A stretch of DNA of 64,000 nt from Apricaphanius iberus (lineage: Eukaryota > Chordata > Actinopteri > Cyprinodontiformes > Aphaniidae): positions 1-64,000 of the forward strand of contig JAPXFQ010000786.1 of assembly GCA_028564705.1 (NCBI GenBank), read 5' to 3'. Below the pieces are notes generated by a model. It saw nothing but the letters and a program-made list of their open reading frames with translations, was not told where the DNA came from and did not search any database. Of this stretch, positions 1 to 12,311 are shown one piece after another. Each line of letters opens with the position of its first letter. Position 1 is the first letter of the stretch. The position numbers were made by a program, and so were the translations under genes.

Positions 1-690
1 AGCCTAAAGCCTTGTGACCAATTTAAAGTTTGAATGGCATTTCTAGCTGAAAGTATGCTGAAGTAGTTAGTTGCCAAATGGCACAAAGTTTTTGCTGAAT
101 TTCGTAGGATTTTGAAAATTCTCCATGTATTTCAACTTAAGTGGAAGAATCTCTATAATGCCTACAGCATTCACATAATAATTCAGTTATTTCACTCAAA
201 ATAATACCGCTTGGGAGAATAACATACCAGGAGAAGCATGAGGTAAAAGAGCTTGGACCTGATCAACCAAATATCAAGATCAATCAGCAGTAAAACGAAT
301 GTATAAAAGCACGTTTTTATGTTGATTTATCATTTATCAGTACATTTCATAGTGATATACCGCTGCGTTAAAAAATATGCATTATTAAGTTAAAGTGATG
401 TTTTCAGACTTAAATTACTGCTAATTCATTAGTGGAATTAGCTATCCCTTCACAATAAGATCATTCATTCCTAATGTTTACACTGATGAATAGGAGACTT
501 TTATCTGCTGAGTGTTTACTTATTGGAAAATGGTAAATTGTGACATTTGATTAGTAAGTCTATATTACATTTGATATATCTAATGTTCAGCACAGCTACT
601 GATATTCGAATGATGAGTTCAGTCATATTTTATGGTTAGTTGTACTTTAGTTGTAGTTATTAATTTCATATGATACCACACATACATTCA
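1..690. other. AT-rich stretch, no gene seen
   Basis: No coding pattern, repeat boundary or RNA gene was recognised before the LINE fragment that begins near 693. Confidence 0.5.
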
Positions 691-692
691 TC

Positions 693-1928
693 TGTGTGGT
701 GTTGGATGGGGTTAAATCTCCATATTTAGACTGTGATACAGGGGTTCCTCAAGGATCGGTTCTTGGGCCCTTACTGTTCTCTCTTTTTATCAATAACTTA
801 CCTGAAGTCTGTCCAAATATATTTGCTCAAATGTATGCGGATGATGCAGTTATATATACGCAAGCAAATAGTGTCCAGCAGGTGGCAAAAGATCTTACAG
901 CTGCTTTAGCATTAATGAATAGCTGGCTGGAGGACTCATGCCTAATGTTGAACACCTCAAAAACTGTCTGCATGTATTTTTCCAAACGCCCCTTAACTTG
1001 AAGCAGTCAAATATATTCCTGGATGGAGTAGAGCTTGATCTAGCACCAGAATTTAAATATCTTGGGGTCATTCTAGACCCAACATTATCCTTCAAGAGTC
1101 ACATAAATACAGTGTCCCAGGTACTTAAATTTAATAATCGAAACTTTAACCATATACGTAATAATTTAAATATGAAAGTTGCAAAAACTTACTTTTACTC
1201 AATGATCATCTCTTATATGGACTATTGTTTGACATCCTGGTCACTTGCTTGTCCAACAACACTTAAACCTATTGAAAACATTTATAAAACAAGTTTAAAA
1301 CTACTTGACAAAAAAACGACTTCCCACCACCACTGTCATGTGTTAAAAAAACATAAATTACTGAACTTGAATAACTTAATGAAACTTAAAAGAGTCTGTT
1401 TAATATATAAAGTCTTACACTACCTTGCTCCACCACCACTAAAGCAGTTCATTAGGCACAAAGAAAGCTCAGACAGGATCACTCGAGCTACAACCCGAAG
1501 AGACTTGTTTATACCTCACAGACGGACAGCATTTGGGCAGAATGTCCTCTCTGTCAAGGGTGGCCATCTGTGGAACAATCTTCCTCAGCCGATTAGAGAA
1601 TGCTCGACTTTCAATTTATTCAAGGCAAAGCTTAAAAACTGGTTATGGACAAATCAAGTGTGTGATCATGTATGAGCTGTATCGTTTTAATGTTTTATTT
1701 GGGAACAGAATGGTGTGTATGTGTAAGTTTGGTGATGGAGTTTTTATTATGAATGAATGATGAATTTTTATGAATTTTCATGTCTATTTTTATGTTTAAG
1801 GACAACAGATGGAAATTAGCCTTTGGCTATAATCTGGCATGTTTACATTCATGTAATTTGTTCTTACATTTATGTTCATTAGCATGCACTGTCCTAAATA
1901 AAATAAAATAAAAAAATAAAAAAAATCT
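693..1928 (+). mobile_element. 5'-truncated non-LTR retrotransposon (LINE), 3' end
   Basis: The fragment begins inside a reverse transcriptase, just before the GVPQGSVLGPLLF block, and runs through the RT C-terminal region. It ends in an A-rich tail made of AAATA-type units (about 1,896-1,928). This is the usual outcome of incomplete target-primed reverse transcription. The RT belongs to the jockey/CR1/L2/I group. The tail differs from the L2 and Rex1 tails elsewhere in the window, so I leave the clade open. No TSD was found by eye. Confidence 0.8.
696..1675 (+). pseudogene. LINE reverse transcriptase fragment, frameshifted
   Basis: Two overlapping frames together give the 3' half of a LINE RT. 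The first (696-1001) carries GVPQGSVLGPLLFSLFINNL and the catalytic YADDAVIY motif. The second (coding from about 1,005 to 1,675) carries the thumb-like FKYLGVILDPTLSFKSHI block and the C-terminal PHRRTAFGQNVLSVKGGHLWN region usual in jockey-group LINEs. A frameshift near 990-1,020 breaks the frame, and fingers and endonuclease are missing. In life the protein would nick DNA and copy its own RNA in the nucleus. This copy cannot do so. Confidence 0.8.
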
Positions 1929-4721
1929 CCCTCCTCACATTTATATCATCCAAACCTGTATCAGCAGCAGTACAGAAATAATAAAGAACAGAATACATAT
2001 AACAGCCTTTTCTCCGACCGATATCTTCTCATACTCTTGGCCTTAATTGGAGCTCTGGTAGGTACTCCCAGTATTAACAGAGTCATCCAACCCTGAATCA
2101 GTACCTCGATAGACAGCCCAGTGTTTCCTCCACTACAGTAGCATTCTGTGTTGCAGCAAAACTATTTAAGCCTCTGACTGAAAACACTCTGTTATCGTAG
2201 GATAGTGCCAATAAGAGGATGTGCAGGGTTGTCCAACATAAGATTACATACAGAAAATGTTGGCCAGTTAGTTTGCCTTAGCAACTAAGTAAAAGAAAAA
2301 CAGCTTAAACGGGCCATGTGTGAATGTGATTGTGGAGATCAAAACAAAAACAAAAAATCTTTATTTCATTTTGAAAAAAATGACAACAGCATCTGGATTT
2401 GTCCTTATTTTCACATAATTTTTTATTCTTTTTGTCATATTTAGGAATGTAATTAGTATTGATAAATTCACAGCTACCCTGTGATTAATTAGATTACAAT
2501 TTTTAATCATTTGATAACCCTAATATCTAGCCATCATAGTCATAGCCCCCCCCCTGAAGAAAATTCCACCAGCTGCCACTGGTAATGCAGATATTTCACA
2601 TCAGAGTCACCAAAAGTATCCAAAAACACCATAAAAAGTCACTAAAGTTATGAGTCTCTTTTTTGAACGAATCGCTAAAGGGGTCTAAAACCTAAGGTCG
2701 TTTACATGACAACACTGTTCATTCTTGTTAGAGAATGGAGGGATGCCTGTGCGTAGTCATATGACTCCACCCCATCTTGGCAGAAGTAGTGATGCAGTCA
2801 GCATCTTAAAGGTTCATGAGCATTGCTAAACTAAAAAACTGTTTTTCCATTAAAAAAACCCCAACAACTATACTGACATGTCATCAGCTCATGTTTAAGT
2901 TTGGAAGATTATTTGTGACACTCCTTCTCTTACTTATATTTCCTTAGTGAAAAGGTATTAGCTTATTTGCAAGTAACCAAAGCAAACCTGAACATATGTT
3001 CAAGGTTTATAATTTAGCCTTTGGATAAACTGCTATACTATTTTAAGACTGGAGTTATGCTAAGACAGTTGAAGGAAATGCTGTAGCCTTTAGTTTCAAC
3101 CTCTAGGGACCAACTAGCATGGATTTATAGTAAATGAGACAGAATGGTAGTTGCTACAATGCTACTTCAGCTAATACAACCTACAACAGTTTATAGCTGA
3201 ACCTCACTTCAAAAATTCTTATCCATCTCTTCATGATGTGTTCTAGAGAAAAGATGTATACGCTTTAGAAGTGCTGTGTTAATGTGTGTGTGTGTGTGAA
3301 TGAGTGAATGCGGTTGGTAATGTAAAATCCTGGAACAGAGCAGCTCATAAAAAAAGCATCCCCTTTGGCATATTTAAGTTTATGTTGCTGAAGCTGGCCA
3401 GCATCATGAGGGTCCATTCTGAGTGCATCTAAAGTGCATCTGAAAAGCCTTTAATTGGAGGAACACTTAATTGGTCAATGTAGCTCATAAAACAGCCAAG
3501 CCTTTTAGGACTTTCTGAATCCAGTCAAGAGGCCATCTTCCTTAATAGGCAGATACATATAAAAATATGAATGAGTTATCCCCTCCAAATTAAACAGGAG
3601 CATTTTAATTTTGCTAAAAAAATACACGTAGAATAAATTCAGATATTCAATTTTTTTTTTTTGTCTGGCTAACATTGTTTGCTCAGTAGGTTGCAGAAGA
3701 ATGCAAACTTTTGTCTTCAGAGACCAAGGTGACTCATGCGGCTCATCCTTCCTAGGGGAACCACAGAGGAAATGTGGAGCAGCACCATGACAGTTGTACT
3801 GCCATTTTAGATCAGCTAGCTTCCTATACATCCCAGAGCGCACTGGGCACCAGTGAAACTCCCCACACAGGTCATTATTTAAATATTGCTGTTCGAAAAA
3901 AGACTCAAATTTATGTATTATTTATGTAGGCTATAATCCCAGCCCTAATTTTAATATTTGTATACCCTGTGCTCAAAACTGATGTCTTTCATGTTGGAAC
4001 TACAGAACTTGCTCTTATCGTTTCTCTGTCACCTCGCATTTGCTCCACACTTATCCAAACTACCAGATCATTACATAAATTGATCCTTTTTGCTGATCTC
4101 GGGCTTGAGACTCTATAGGGCCTTAAATGAAATTTGATTTGAGGGTCCATTTCCAGTGAAGCCCATCACCCACCAGCCACCAAAACATGGTTAATATTGA
4201 TCTAATGAACAATTAACAACTCTTTGTTTCAGGGTTCACAATTTACTCGAAAACATTGTCCATACAATGGAACGTGTTCTTCAGGCTCTCACATTAGTGA
4301 CAAGTGTAACAAGTGATCTGGTTGCAATCTGTATCAATAATATCACTTTGCAGAGTTGCCAGTTCAAGACCCTGCTCAGTTGGTAAATTGAATGTAAAGA
4401 GAAAATCATGAGATAATGAAACATAAGAGTTGTATTTTCCATAAAATATCTTTTGAGATCATCTGGCCTTGACATTATGAAACTACAAATGAGTGATAAA
4501 GTTATGCTATAATGCAATCTGCAATAGTAAATGTCCCACTCTTGTATTTGGCATGCACGGGCTTCTTTCCATTAAAGCATTTTAGCTCAGTAAAACACAT
4601 GCATGACAACACTCTTTAGAACACCAGTGGGATTAAAAGGTATTTTCCAATAACAAAAAGCTACAGGCTTCTACCAAGCCTCCAAATTTCCCTGAAACCA
4701 ATCTGATGGCATTTGTTGGAA
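1929..4721. other. Non-coding stretch, no recognised feature
   Basis: AT-rich sequence with a short GT run near 3,282-3,298 and a poly-T at 3,652-3,662. Short ORFs here (for example 3,505-3,843 minus and 4,281-4,517 minus) resemble no family I know and overlap low-complexity sequence. Confidence 0.45.
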
Positions 4722-6105
4722 ATCAGAATCAGAATCAGAATCAGCTTTAATCGCCAAGTATGACACATACAAGTATGATGCATACAAGGAATTTACAGAT
4801 ACAGTACAACCTGTCCAAGATCATTACAAACAACAACAACAACAAACAGATCCAGGTCACTGTTGGGCATGCAGCCACCAAGCGGCGCTCCCGTTTATGA
4901 AACATAGAGAAGTAAACATCTGGTAGGGGAGGGTTCCACGGTGAGTGGGAAAAAACGCTCAACTGTGTTGTGGGTCCGTACAGCACTCACAACGCAGGTG
5001 ATAGAAAAAAACCACACCAACAAACATTTAAGCACATATTCAGACATTAACAATGACACATCAGGAAGGATGGGCAGGTATGAGCTCCAGTCCACAGGTT
5101 AACGCGCTGCCATCGAGGCGCGCTGTTATCCAGCTTCATGTTGCAGGAGAGAAAATGAGGATACAGCGAGACGGTGTGTGTGAATGTGAGTGTGTGTAAC
5201 CATGTCAGTGTGTGCGTCAGTAGATGCAGGTGTACGGGGGAGAGGAGACTCTGTTGATATTCTTCTCAGGGACATTTGATTAGGACCAGGTTGAAGGTCT
5301 TCATGGGAGCCAAAATATAAATTGTTTGGATTTCAGGGAGAGATCAAATATTCCTTTCTGTCCCTTCAGTCTGTCAGTGGTTTCTTTTTTAGTCTAATTC
5401 AGCCAAATTGTAGTTCAAATTAAAGTTCCAAATCCAAATTAATTCCCAGATTAATAGTTCCAAATCCAATTAATTTCCAGTTGCCCCAATCCGCACCGAC
5501 AGTTTCTCCAAGTCCGATGACAAATTGCGGATGAGTCCCAGAGCGCCGGCCAGATCGCCTCTTACAGCGTCTGTTCTGCGTCCCAGCTCCCCCAGCATTT
5601 GGTTCTGAGTCCCATCAGTACGAATCAACGCATCCAGCTGTTCCTTCAGCCGTCCAATCGCTTCCAGAACAGTGACCAATCTCGACCGTGTTTCAGATCT
5701 TTGTTGCTCCATTTTGCGGTAGTTCCAGTAACTGCCCATTCCAATCAGCAGAAACCCGATCACCATGATTGCGAATAGATATATATCTTCAGCATCCTCT
5801 TGGGAGAGTATTGACAGACACACGGGCTGAAACTTTGTCCAAGCGTCCAGCACGTAGCCCGCCGGATACGTCTCCGCAGGACACCCCGGTTGACCCTTAC
5901 CGGTGCTTCGTAGAGTTGAGTAGATTTTATCAATAGCATTCAGAGACCAGCTGACCATTTCCATCTTCGCTTATTCAAGTCTGAGTAAACAAGTCTAGTC
6001 TACAAAGACAGTCTCAAGGGATCAAATGATCTAATGCTGACCTCCCTTTAGTCGCCCAAGGATTCCGAGAGGTTCTGCTTTCACCCTCTGAATAGTCATT
6101 CCCCC
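4722..6105 (-). mobile_element. Rex1-tailed retroelement carrying a membrane-protein ORF
   Basis: Read on the minus strand, the element ends (plus 4,770-4,722) with TGTGTCATACTTGGCGATTA followed by AAGCTGATTCTGATTCTG-type repeats. This is nearly the same terminus as the Rex1/Babar-like element at 17,246-17,303. The body has no reverse transcriptase. It holds one 164-codon ORF (5,470-5,964) and about 750 bases of 3' UTR. The likely reading is a non-autonomous retroelement that borrows Rex1-type machinery through the shared 3' end. The 5' boundary (about 6,105) is uncertain, and I found no TSD. Confidence 0.6.
5470..5964 (-). CDS. Single-pass membrane protein with coiled-coil tail (element-encoded, unknown function)
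   Basis: An undisrupted 164-residue ORF. Its start codon sits in a strong Kozak context (A at -3, G at +4). Residues 1-60 are polar with three cysteines (28, 49 and one variable region with Pro/Gly). Residues 61-80 (IYLFAIMVIGFLLIGMGSYW) form a clear membrane segment followed by basic residues (NYRK), suggesting an N-out, C-in orientation. Residues 84-158 are rich in heptad-like Leu/Ile/Val with charged residues (EAIGRLKEQLDALI, LIRNLSSDLEKLSVRI) and look like a coiled coil. There is no RT, nuclease or zinc-finger motif. It lies in an element with a Rex1-like 3' tail. I do not recognise the family and assign no function. An intact frame in a sea of decayed ORFs suggests recent insertion or constraint. 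Confidence 0.6.
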   Translation of the reverse strand: MEMVSWSLNAIDKIYSTLRSTGKGQPGCPAETYPAGYVLDAWTKFQPVCLSILSQEDAEDIYLFAIMVIGFLLIGMGSYWNYRKMEQQRSETRSRLVTVLEAIGRLKEQLDALIRTDGTQNQMLGELGRRTDAVRGDLAGALGLIRNLSSDLEKLSVRIGATGN

Positions 6106-7844
6106 TTTCTTTTCTAGCAATTGTTTGATTTTATGTGGGTTTTCATAATGTCACCCTTATCAATATATTACTGAAAGAAAAACAAGCAGTGTAACATTGT
6201 TTAGCATAAACTAATTATTTCTGATGACTTGGTTAAACTATTTCAGCCTCATAAAGACTGAGCAAAACAAAATACAAACATGCAACAGTTCCACAAAGGT
6301 CAACAGCAGACCACCCCACAGAGGGAATCTCTATTTTCAACATTGCTAATGAAGCTTCAGTGATTATGTGCTGCACATTTTTGTTTCTGCTCCCATGCTC
6401 TGATGCACAGGGTCTTGGTAAATTATCACCTTTGTTTGAAATTATTTTCACATCAGGCTAGATTTAGTTGGGTTGAATGAGTTACTGGAGTAAGATCAAT
6501 ATTGAGAAGCTTTGTGATGGCATATTTCAGTCTTGTTTTTTAAGCACAGGATTTTCTTCATTTCTCTTTTTTCTTTTGATGATTTCATCTTACTTTCATG
6601 TCTTCTTTTCCACATCTTTCCAAAACATAATGATGATTTGTTTAAGTTGAAGGCCTAATTTGATAGATTTTAAGAATAACGTTAGTCACTCGATAAGGAA
6701 TTTCCCTTAGTGCCCTTTGTTTTAGCTGTAATAGTGGCAACATAAGGGCAGCACAATTTTTCGGGTAGTTTTAGGCACTTCAACCACTTAAACTGGGTTG
6801 CTTCAGGCCATGTTGAAAAATGATGTGAAATTTTCTTTGCTCACCCCAGCTAACCTTGTTAAAGGTCTCCTTCATCGAAAATCATGAAAAACTTTTATTT
6901 TTCCCTAGACAATCATTCATTCTGAGTTGTATAAGCATGCTGCATGTGAATATTTTCTCCAGACCCAAATGCCTGCATCAGTTAGAGAGACAAAATAGAC
7001 CAGATCCCTGTCCAGCTTGCAGGCATATGGTTTATAGAAGAACATAGCTCTGAAGGCTGAATCATCCTGATAGAGGCTCAGCGTGAGCCTGTTAATGGCC
7101 CTGACACACTGCAGTCTAGTCTTGTTTGGGAATGCAGCCTAAACTGGGTGGTAAATTCCATCTAAGGCTAAATAACAGCATGATTTTGGTTTCACATTAT
7201 GCTTTTCTGATTTTTGTAAACAGAGATCGTGTAAGAGTTGTGTTGCAATTAGCCAATCAGAGGACAGAAACTTGCATGACGTTAATCTTAATGAGCGAAC
7301 CCCCAAATTCTCCCGTTTCACCCCACGCACTGCTGCACTGAACTAAAATAAACAACAGTGAGGGGAAGATTGCATTTGTTCATACCAGAGAACACAGAAA
7401 AATCAATAAAAACACCAGTAAATAAGACCTCTAAAGTACTGAAAGATCAAATGTTTCATATTTAAAATTCAGAAAAAACCCAAATCTGTGCACTAGGCCA
7501 GTTGTCCTTATGTTGTAAGACATTTGTATCTGAATAGCAATGAGACCTTCTAAGCAGTATTCCTTTTTTGATATTTCTCAGGAAAACCTTATTGTCCAAA
7601 TACAAAGTGGCAAAAAACTTCTTTCTAATGTTTGTTAACAAAGTAGTTATTAAGCCCTGATGGTATTCGAACTATTAGAAGACAAAAAAAAGAAAATTAA
7701 ATACAATTTAGATTATAAAATTCCAGCTGTATTTTGACCAATATAAATTTAATTTAAAACAGTCCCGTTCATTCCAATACAATCAAATTGAATAGTTAAA
7801 CTCATATCCAATAACATACTGGGGGGGGGGGTATTTATTGCTGG
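6106..7844. other. Non-coding stretch, no recognised feature
   Basis: No transposon ends or coding blocks recognised. ORFs at 6,233-6,451 (minus), 6,856-7,047 (plus) and 7,126-7,341 (plus) look like chance frames. Confidence 0.45.
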
Positions 7845-7965
7845 GATCATGTTTTTAATCAGCGGGGAGGGATTATTTTAATCAGTTAAGCAGTTTGAGA
7901 TGCATTTCTGGTATGAAAAGCGCTGAATAAATAAAGTTTGATTTGATCTAATTTGACCATTGGCA
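7845..7965 (+). repeat. Isolated 3' end of an L2-type LINE
   Basis: Contains a G-run, an AAGCGCTGAATAAATAAAG stretch and a TTTGATTTGAT-type tail. This matches the 3' end of the L2-type LINE at 55,870-55,961 (AAGTGCTTTATAAATAAAG then TTTGATTTGAT). It is a severely 5'-truncated insertion with no coding sequence. Confidence 0.65.
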
Positions 7966-9185
7966 TTGGAATGTATGTACAGTAACAGGGTATGATGGGA
8001 AGGTGGCCCAGGAGTGATTTTTTATGCTGACACAGTGAAATATTAATATGGAATAAATTCCCATCTAATTAGGGCAACTGAATTAATAGGGAAGCTTTTA
8101 ATTAGTGTAGTTTCCTCTTCGGTTCAGGGGAGGTTTTGATCTGAGCCATATGGCTCCTTCCTCAGATGTAGTATGGTTCACAGGCTTATTAATATGAACT
8201 AATTTAGTTAGCAGTTTCAATGAATACTGCTGTTTTTGTAACAGAACATAAATTGTGCATTGACTCCCAAGTGTTTTGGAATATTTATAGTGGTGGTGTT
8301 GCATTTTATACTTCGACTGCAATACCTGTAGCCTCAAATGTTTTTCAAAAAGCCCTGATCTCAAAATGGTAAACGTGAAAAAAAAGAGATTGAGGAGGTG
8401 CAGCAGAAGTTGCCTCCTGCTGCTGTAGAGGCAGCATGTTGCTGCTTCATTTATAAGTTCAGCATTGTTAAAAAGGAGATATTTTAATTCAACTACTCTA
8501 GCTTGGGTGGGTTTGATAAGACTTTTTGGAACAAGGTGTTCCATTTATGAGTAATGCACTCATTTACAAATAACTATAGACAGCATGAATCTAAAACTGA
8601 TCAATTCTTAACTTACAACAGAAAGAAACAGCACTTTATGTTAAGTCAAAAATTCAAAGACGAACTGACAGTAGCTGTTCAACCATCCAGTTGAGACATT
8701 TTTTCCCATTCTTTTATTTTATTTTATCCTTTTAAGGATTCAAAGTTTAGGAGCAGAATGACAGGGGAACTGTTAAGATGTTTTTTTTTTAATGCAGCAC
8801 ATGTCATTCTGTGCAATAATTTTAACCATGCACTGGGTTCTGTTAACATACCTTGTGAATGCATCCTAAAGGAATCATGCACACACGAAAAATCCAACCA
8901 AGGTTCTAAAGACTTAAGTTAAATTTATATGAATTGCACAATTACTACTGTGAAACTTAATATCAATAATTATCTCATTTTTTTTCTCAACTTCACTCCA
9001 CCTCTTATCTCCTTAATAGTAAATACAATGCTAGGTATTGTATCTTATAAATAAATTCTGCATTTAAAAAGTAGCCTAAAAATTCCCAACTTCTTTTTGT
9101 GTTTCAACAAATAGCAAAACTGAATACATATACAGTGCTTATCTGTGGGTGTTTTTACAAGTATGCTAGCACATGCCATTTTGTG
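7966..9185. other. Non-coding stretch, no recognised feature
   Basis: No recognisable element. A 148-codon minus frame at 8,098-8,544 has no motif I know and is treated as chance. Confidence 0.4.
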
Positions 9186-9189
9186 AATG

Positions 9190-9985
9190 TCAATAGAAGA
9201 CTTGAACTAGAAGACCTGAGTGGTCTGGAAGGTTGATATGACAACAGATCCTTAATGTATTCTGATGCTAAGCCATTCAGTAATTTATAAACTTAAAAAG
9301 GTATGTTAACGTCTATTCCCCTACTGGGAGCTAGTGAAAAACATTAGAATATGAGCAGCAGCATTCCGACTAAGCTTTCTGATTAAATTTGTAGGAAGAC
9401 CTGTAAAGACACTGTTAAAGTGATCAGTCCAACTAAAGATAAATGCCCGAGTATGTTTTTTAAGATCAACTTTGTAATTGTTTTTACTTTTCTCTGGAGA
9501 TTTAGGGTGGGGTCCTTTACTACACCTACATTTCAGGCCTGGTCAGTCATTTCTAGCTTTAATAATTGAAGTTGTGTGCTGTCTCTTTGTTGACTCCATT
9601 TAGGTCCCCAGTTGACTTCTTTACTTTTGTTTGTATTCAGCTGGAGAAACTTATGGCATATCCCTGCACTGATTTGTTCTAAGCATTTGTCCAGTGCTCG
9701 AACTGATTCATAGTGAACAACTCCAACCCAGCTCTACAGTTACTTGATTGCAATATCATGATCAACAGTGTCAAATGCTGCACTGAGGTCCAGAAGTACA
9801 AGCACTGCGGTTCATTTCCAATCCACATTTAAGTAGATAACATTGAATACTTCTGCAAGGGCATTTTCATAACTGCATAGAGCATGAAAACCATTCTGAA
9901 AGACATAATAGTAGTTGGTGATTGTTAAGAGGCTATTTAACTTTTGGAAAACAGCTTTTTCAATAACTTTGCTGATAAATTGACG
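9190..9985 (-). pseudogene. Degenerate L2-type reverse transcriptase
   Basis: On the minus strand, bases near 9,910-9,860 read FQNGFHALCSYENALAEV, matching the L2 RT block FQSGFRxHHSTETALVKV. Bases near 9,810-9,755 read VLVLLDLSAAFDTVDHDI, the RT motif A with its catalytic Asp. Downstream come CHKFLQLNTNK and the C-terminal NGLASEYIKDLLS block. The region with the PQGS and YADD motifs is missing, so there is an internal deletion, and several stops follow. It is an old L2 relic. It aligns in pattern with the better preserved L2 copy on the same strand at 13-18 kb. Confidence 0.75.
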
Positions 9986-10644
9986 TTTAAATATTCTAAT
10001 AAATTTTACTAAGATGCATCAATTCCATCCATATGTTGGCTGATTTTAACATAGAGAGCGGCTAAACTGCTGAACCTTCAAATATAGCCTTTGCAGAGAT
10101 GCTGTGGATCTTTACTTTCACCTATGCTCATACTTAGACCACTATACACAACAAACTAAGAATTGTTACACCCTGCATTATTATTATTTTAATATATAAA
10201 ACATAAGTTGATAACTAATCAGAATCATTGACATTCTTCAACTACCTGCTAATGTATGTTGACCATATTATTTTTTCTGTTTATACTCATGATTATGTTT
10301 TTTTATAAAAAAAAAATAATTAATGCTTTCAGCAAGTCACAGGTGACAGATAAAAGTTAGCCTTTATGGATACATCTGTCCCATATACAGAATGGACTGA
10401 AGGATTCAGGCTGATAGATAGACTTTGTTGCTCCTGAATCAATAAAGAAACAAATAGAGCCTGATTTGCTGACACAGTTTGCTGGTTTGGTTTTCTAAGA
10501 TGGCAAGAAACCTGTCGGCTAAAGAACAACATGATTAGTCATGTCCTTCTACATTCTTTGACAAGGCTTAGGTGCCCTTAAGCAAATAAACAGGGTTCCT
10601 ATGTGTTATAATCCAACCTACCCACTGCTCTAAGAGTGTTCCCT
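9986..10644. other. Non-coding stretch, no recognised feature
   Basis: AT-rich. Nothing recognised apart from homopolymer runs near 10,300-10,320. Confidence 0.4.
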
Positions 10645-11005
10645 TTCTGTACTCTTTTTAGTAAAGTAAGTAAAATGTTATTTATAGAGCACCTTTCAAG
10701 AAATTACAATCACGATGTGCTTAACAATAAGAGAAAAGAAAAACAAAGTCAAAGGATTTCAACTGGCAAGCAAGATATAACAATTACGAGAAAGCAATTT
10801 TAAAAAGATAGGTCTTTAGCTGGGCTTTAAAATAGACTAAGAGACTTAAAGGAATCCACTGGCCTCAAATAAGGAGGTAGGGATTTACACAATCGTTGAG
10901 CGTTGTTTTTAGTCTTGTTGGGGGAATTACTGGCAAACTCAGGCCACAAGACCTCAAGGATCTGCCAGGAACATACGGATGTAACAGCCCTCTAATATAG
11001 TTTGG
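10645..11005. repeat. Unclassified interspersed repeat with LINE-tail-like block
   Basis: Starts with AAAGTAAGTAAAATGTTATT, then a TATAGAGCACCTTTCAAG block of the kind found at the 3' ends of fish LINEs in antisense, and continues through an A-rich and then mixed segment. It has no coding content. I recognise the style as a common fish repeat but cannot name the family. Confidence 0.4.
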
Positions 11006-11639
11006 TACTTACCTATGATATACCTTCCATGACAATATATTGACTTTGTATTGTACCTCAAATTACACTGGAAGCCAGAGCAGCCAACTGGAAGACAGTC
11101 CCTATAGGTTTTGCACTGTTGTAAGGTTTAATTTCTTTTGTCAAAACCAAATAAAGATTTTATTGAAAAAAAAACTGAACAGATATCCCATCCCATTAAT
11201 ATGGTTTGAGCATATTAAAACGTTTGAAAAAGTTACATTTTGAATGCAATCAGTATTTATAAACCCATAGAAAGGTAGTATCCCATGATATGTGCTACGT
11301 CTTCCCATGGACTGATACTCCTAAATAAATAATAGAGTGAAAATTGTTATTCTGTAAAAATATCCTCCATCTTTAAAAATAAATTATTTTTTGTTCTGTG
11401 ACAACATGAGCTATTTAAAAAAAGGGTCCAATGAAAAAAAGGAAATCAACATACTTTGCTATTTATGTGTTAGAATAAGTGACAAACATTACAGGTACAA
11501 CATGTAAGAATTTTACAGTTAACTAATCACACAACAGTCTAATGTCTCACATATGTTGGAAGGAAGGTTACATTGAAACAGATTTCCACCTTAGCCGGCT
11601 GGGTGGTTCAAAGTTTTTGTCATTTTAAAATCGCTGCTA
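11006..11639. other. Non-coding stretch, no recognised feature
   Basis: No coding blocks or element ends recognised. Confidence 0.4.
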
Positions 11640-11790
11640 AGGGACTTGGTCACTATTTACAATATCTGTCCCACTACCATATTTCCTGATTCCAGGGCAA
11701 ATCACATGTGAGCCTGTAAGGTTGCACAGTCTTCAACACAAAAAAGTGTGCTGCCATTTGTAATCTGAAACCGACTGAGCTAAAGCCTAA
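11640..11790 (-). repeat. Fragment of the DNA element also present at 44.4-44.8 kb
   Basis: The minus strand reads CAGATTACAAATGGCAGCAC, then TGTTGAAGACTGTGCAA and GGCTCACATGTGA. The same ordered blocks occur on the plus strand at about 44,730-44,810 (AGATTACAAATGGCGGCGCA, GTGTTGAAGACATGGCAA, GGGCTCACATGTTA). Both copies therefore come from one repeat family, probably a non-autonomous TTAA-target element. No ends are visible here. Confidence 0.5.
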
Positions 11791-11998
11791 CATTGAGCTA
11801 ACAATGCTAGCAGTAAAATAGCTCAAAAAATAGCTCAAGTTACTTCAATGACCAAAAAACTATTGCAATTGTATTTATTTACTTGTCAACTTACTCTGTA
11901 TAACTCCTGTTCACTCATCATCTGGTGTATCATCTGGCTGCTATGCATCATCTTCCACCTTTTAAAGATGATTACAAGAAATAAAAGCAGGATTTAAG

Positions 11999-12303
11999 TA
12001 GGGATGCACTGATACCGATACTGGTATTGGGTATCGGCCCTGATACTGCCTAATGCACTGGTATCGGGGCGGACTGTTTAACTTTTAAATTTAGGTTCTG
12101 TGGCCATTTTTATTAATATTTTATTTTTTATCTAATTCACCATAATTTCTTGTAACAAGCAGAGAATAAAATAAAACCTGACTCCCAATTGATAGCACTT
12201 TTTGTGTCCGGTAGAAGTATCAGCATTGGTTCTCGGTATCAGTAAGTACTCTGATCCAAGTATCGGTATCGGTTTTGAAAAAAGTGGTATTGTTGCATCC
12301 CTG
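11999..12303. mobile_element. hAT-type MITE with 8-bp TSD
   Basis: The ends are TAGGGATGCAC at the left and GTTGCATCCCTG at the right, giving terminal inverted repeats (TIRs) of about 10 bp. Direct copies of GATTTAAG flank it at 11,991-11,998 and 12,304-12,311, the 8-bp duplication expected of hAT. Internal GATACCGATACTGG / GGTATCGG motifs are the subterminal repeats usual in this family. At 305 bp it has no transposase and is non-autonomous. Confidence 0.85.
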
Positions 12304-12311
12304 GATTTAAG

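Noticed and set aside
2804..3455. TTAAAGG at 2,804 paired with CCTTTAA at 3,449 as a possible TTAA element
   Set aside because: Similarity stops after the shared 7 bases, so the pair is expected by chance in AT-rich DNA.
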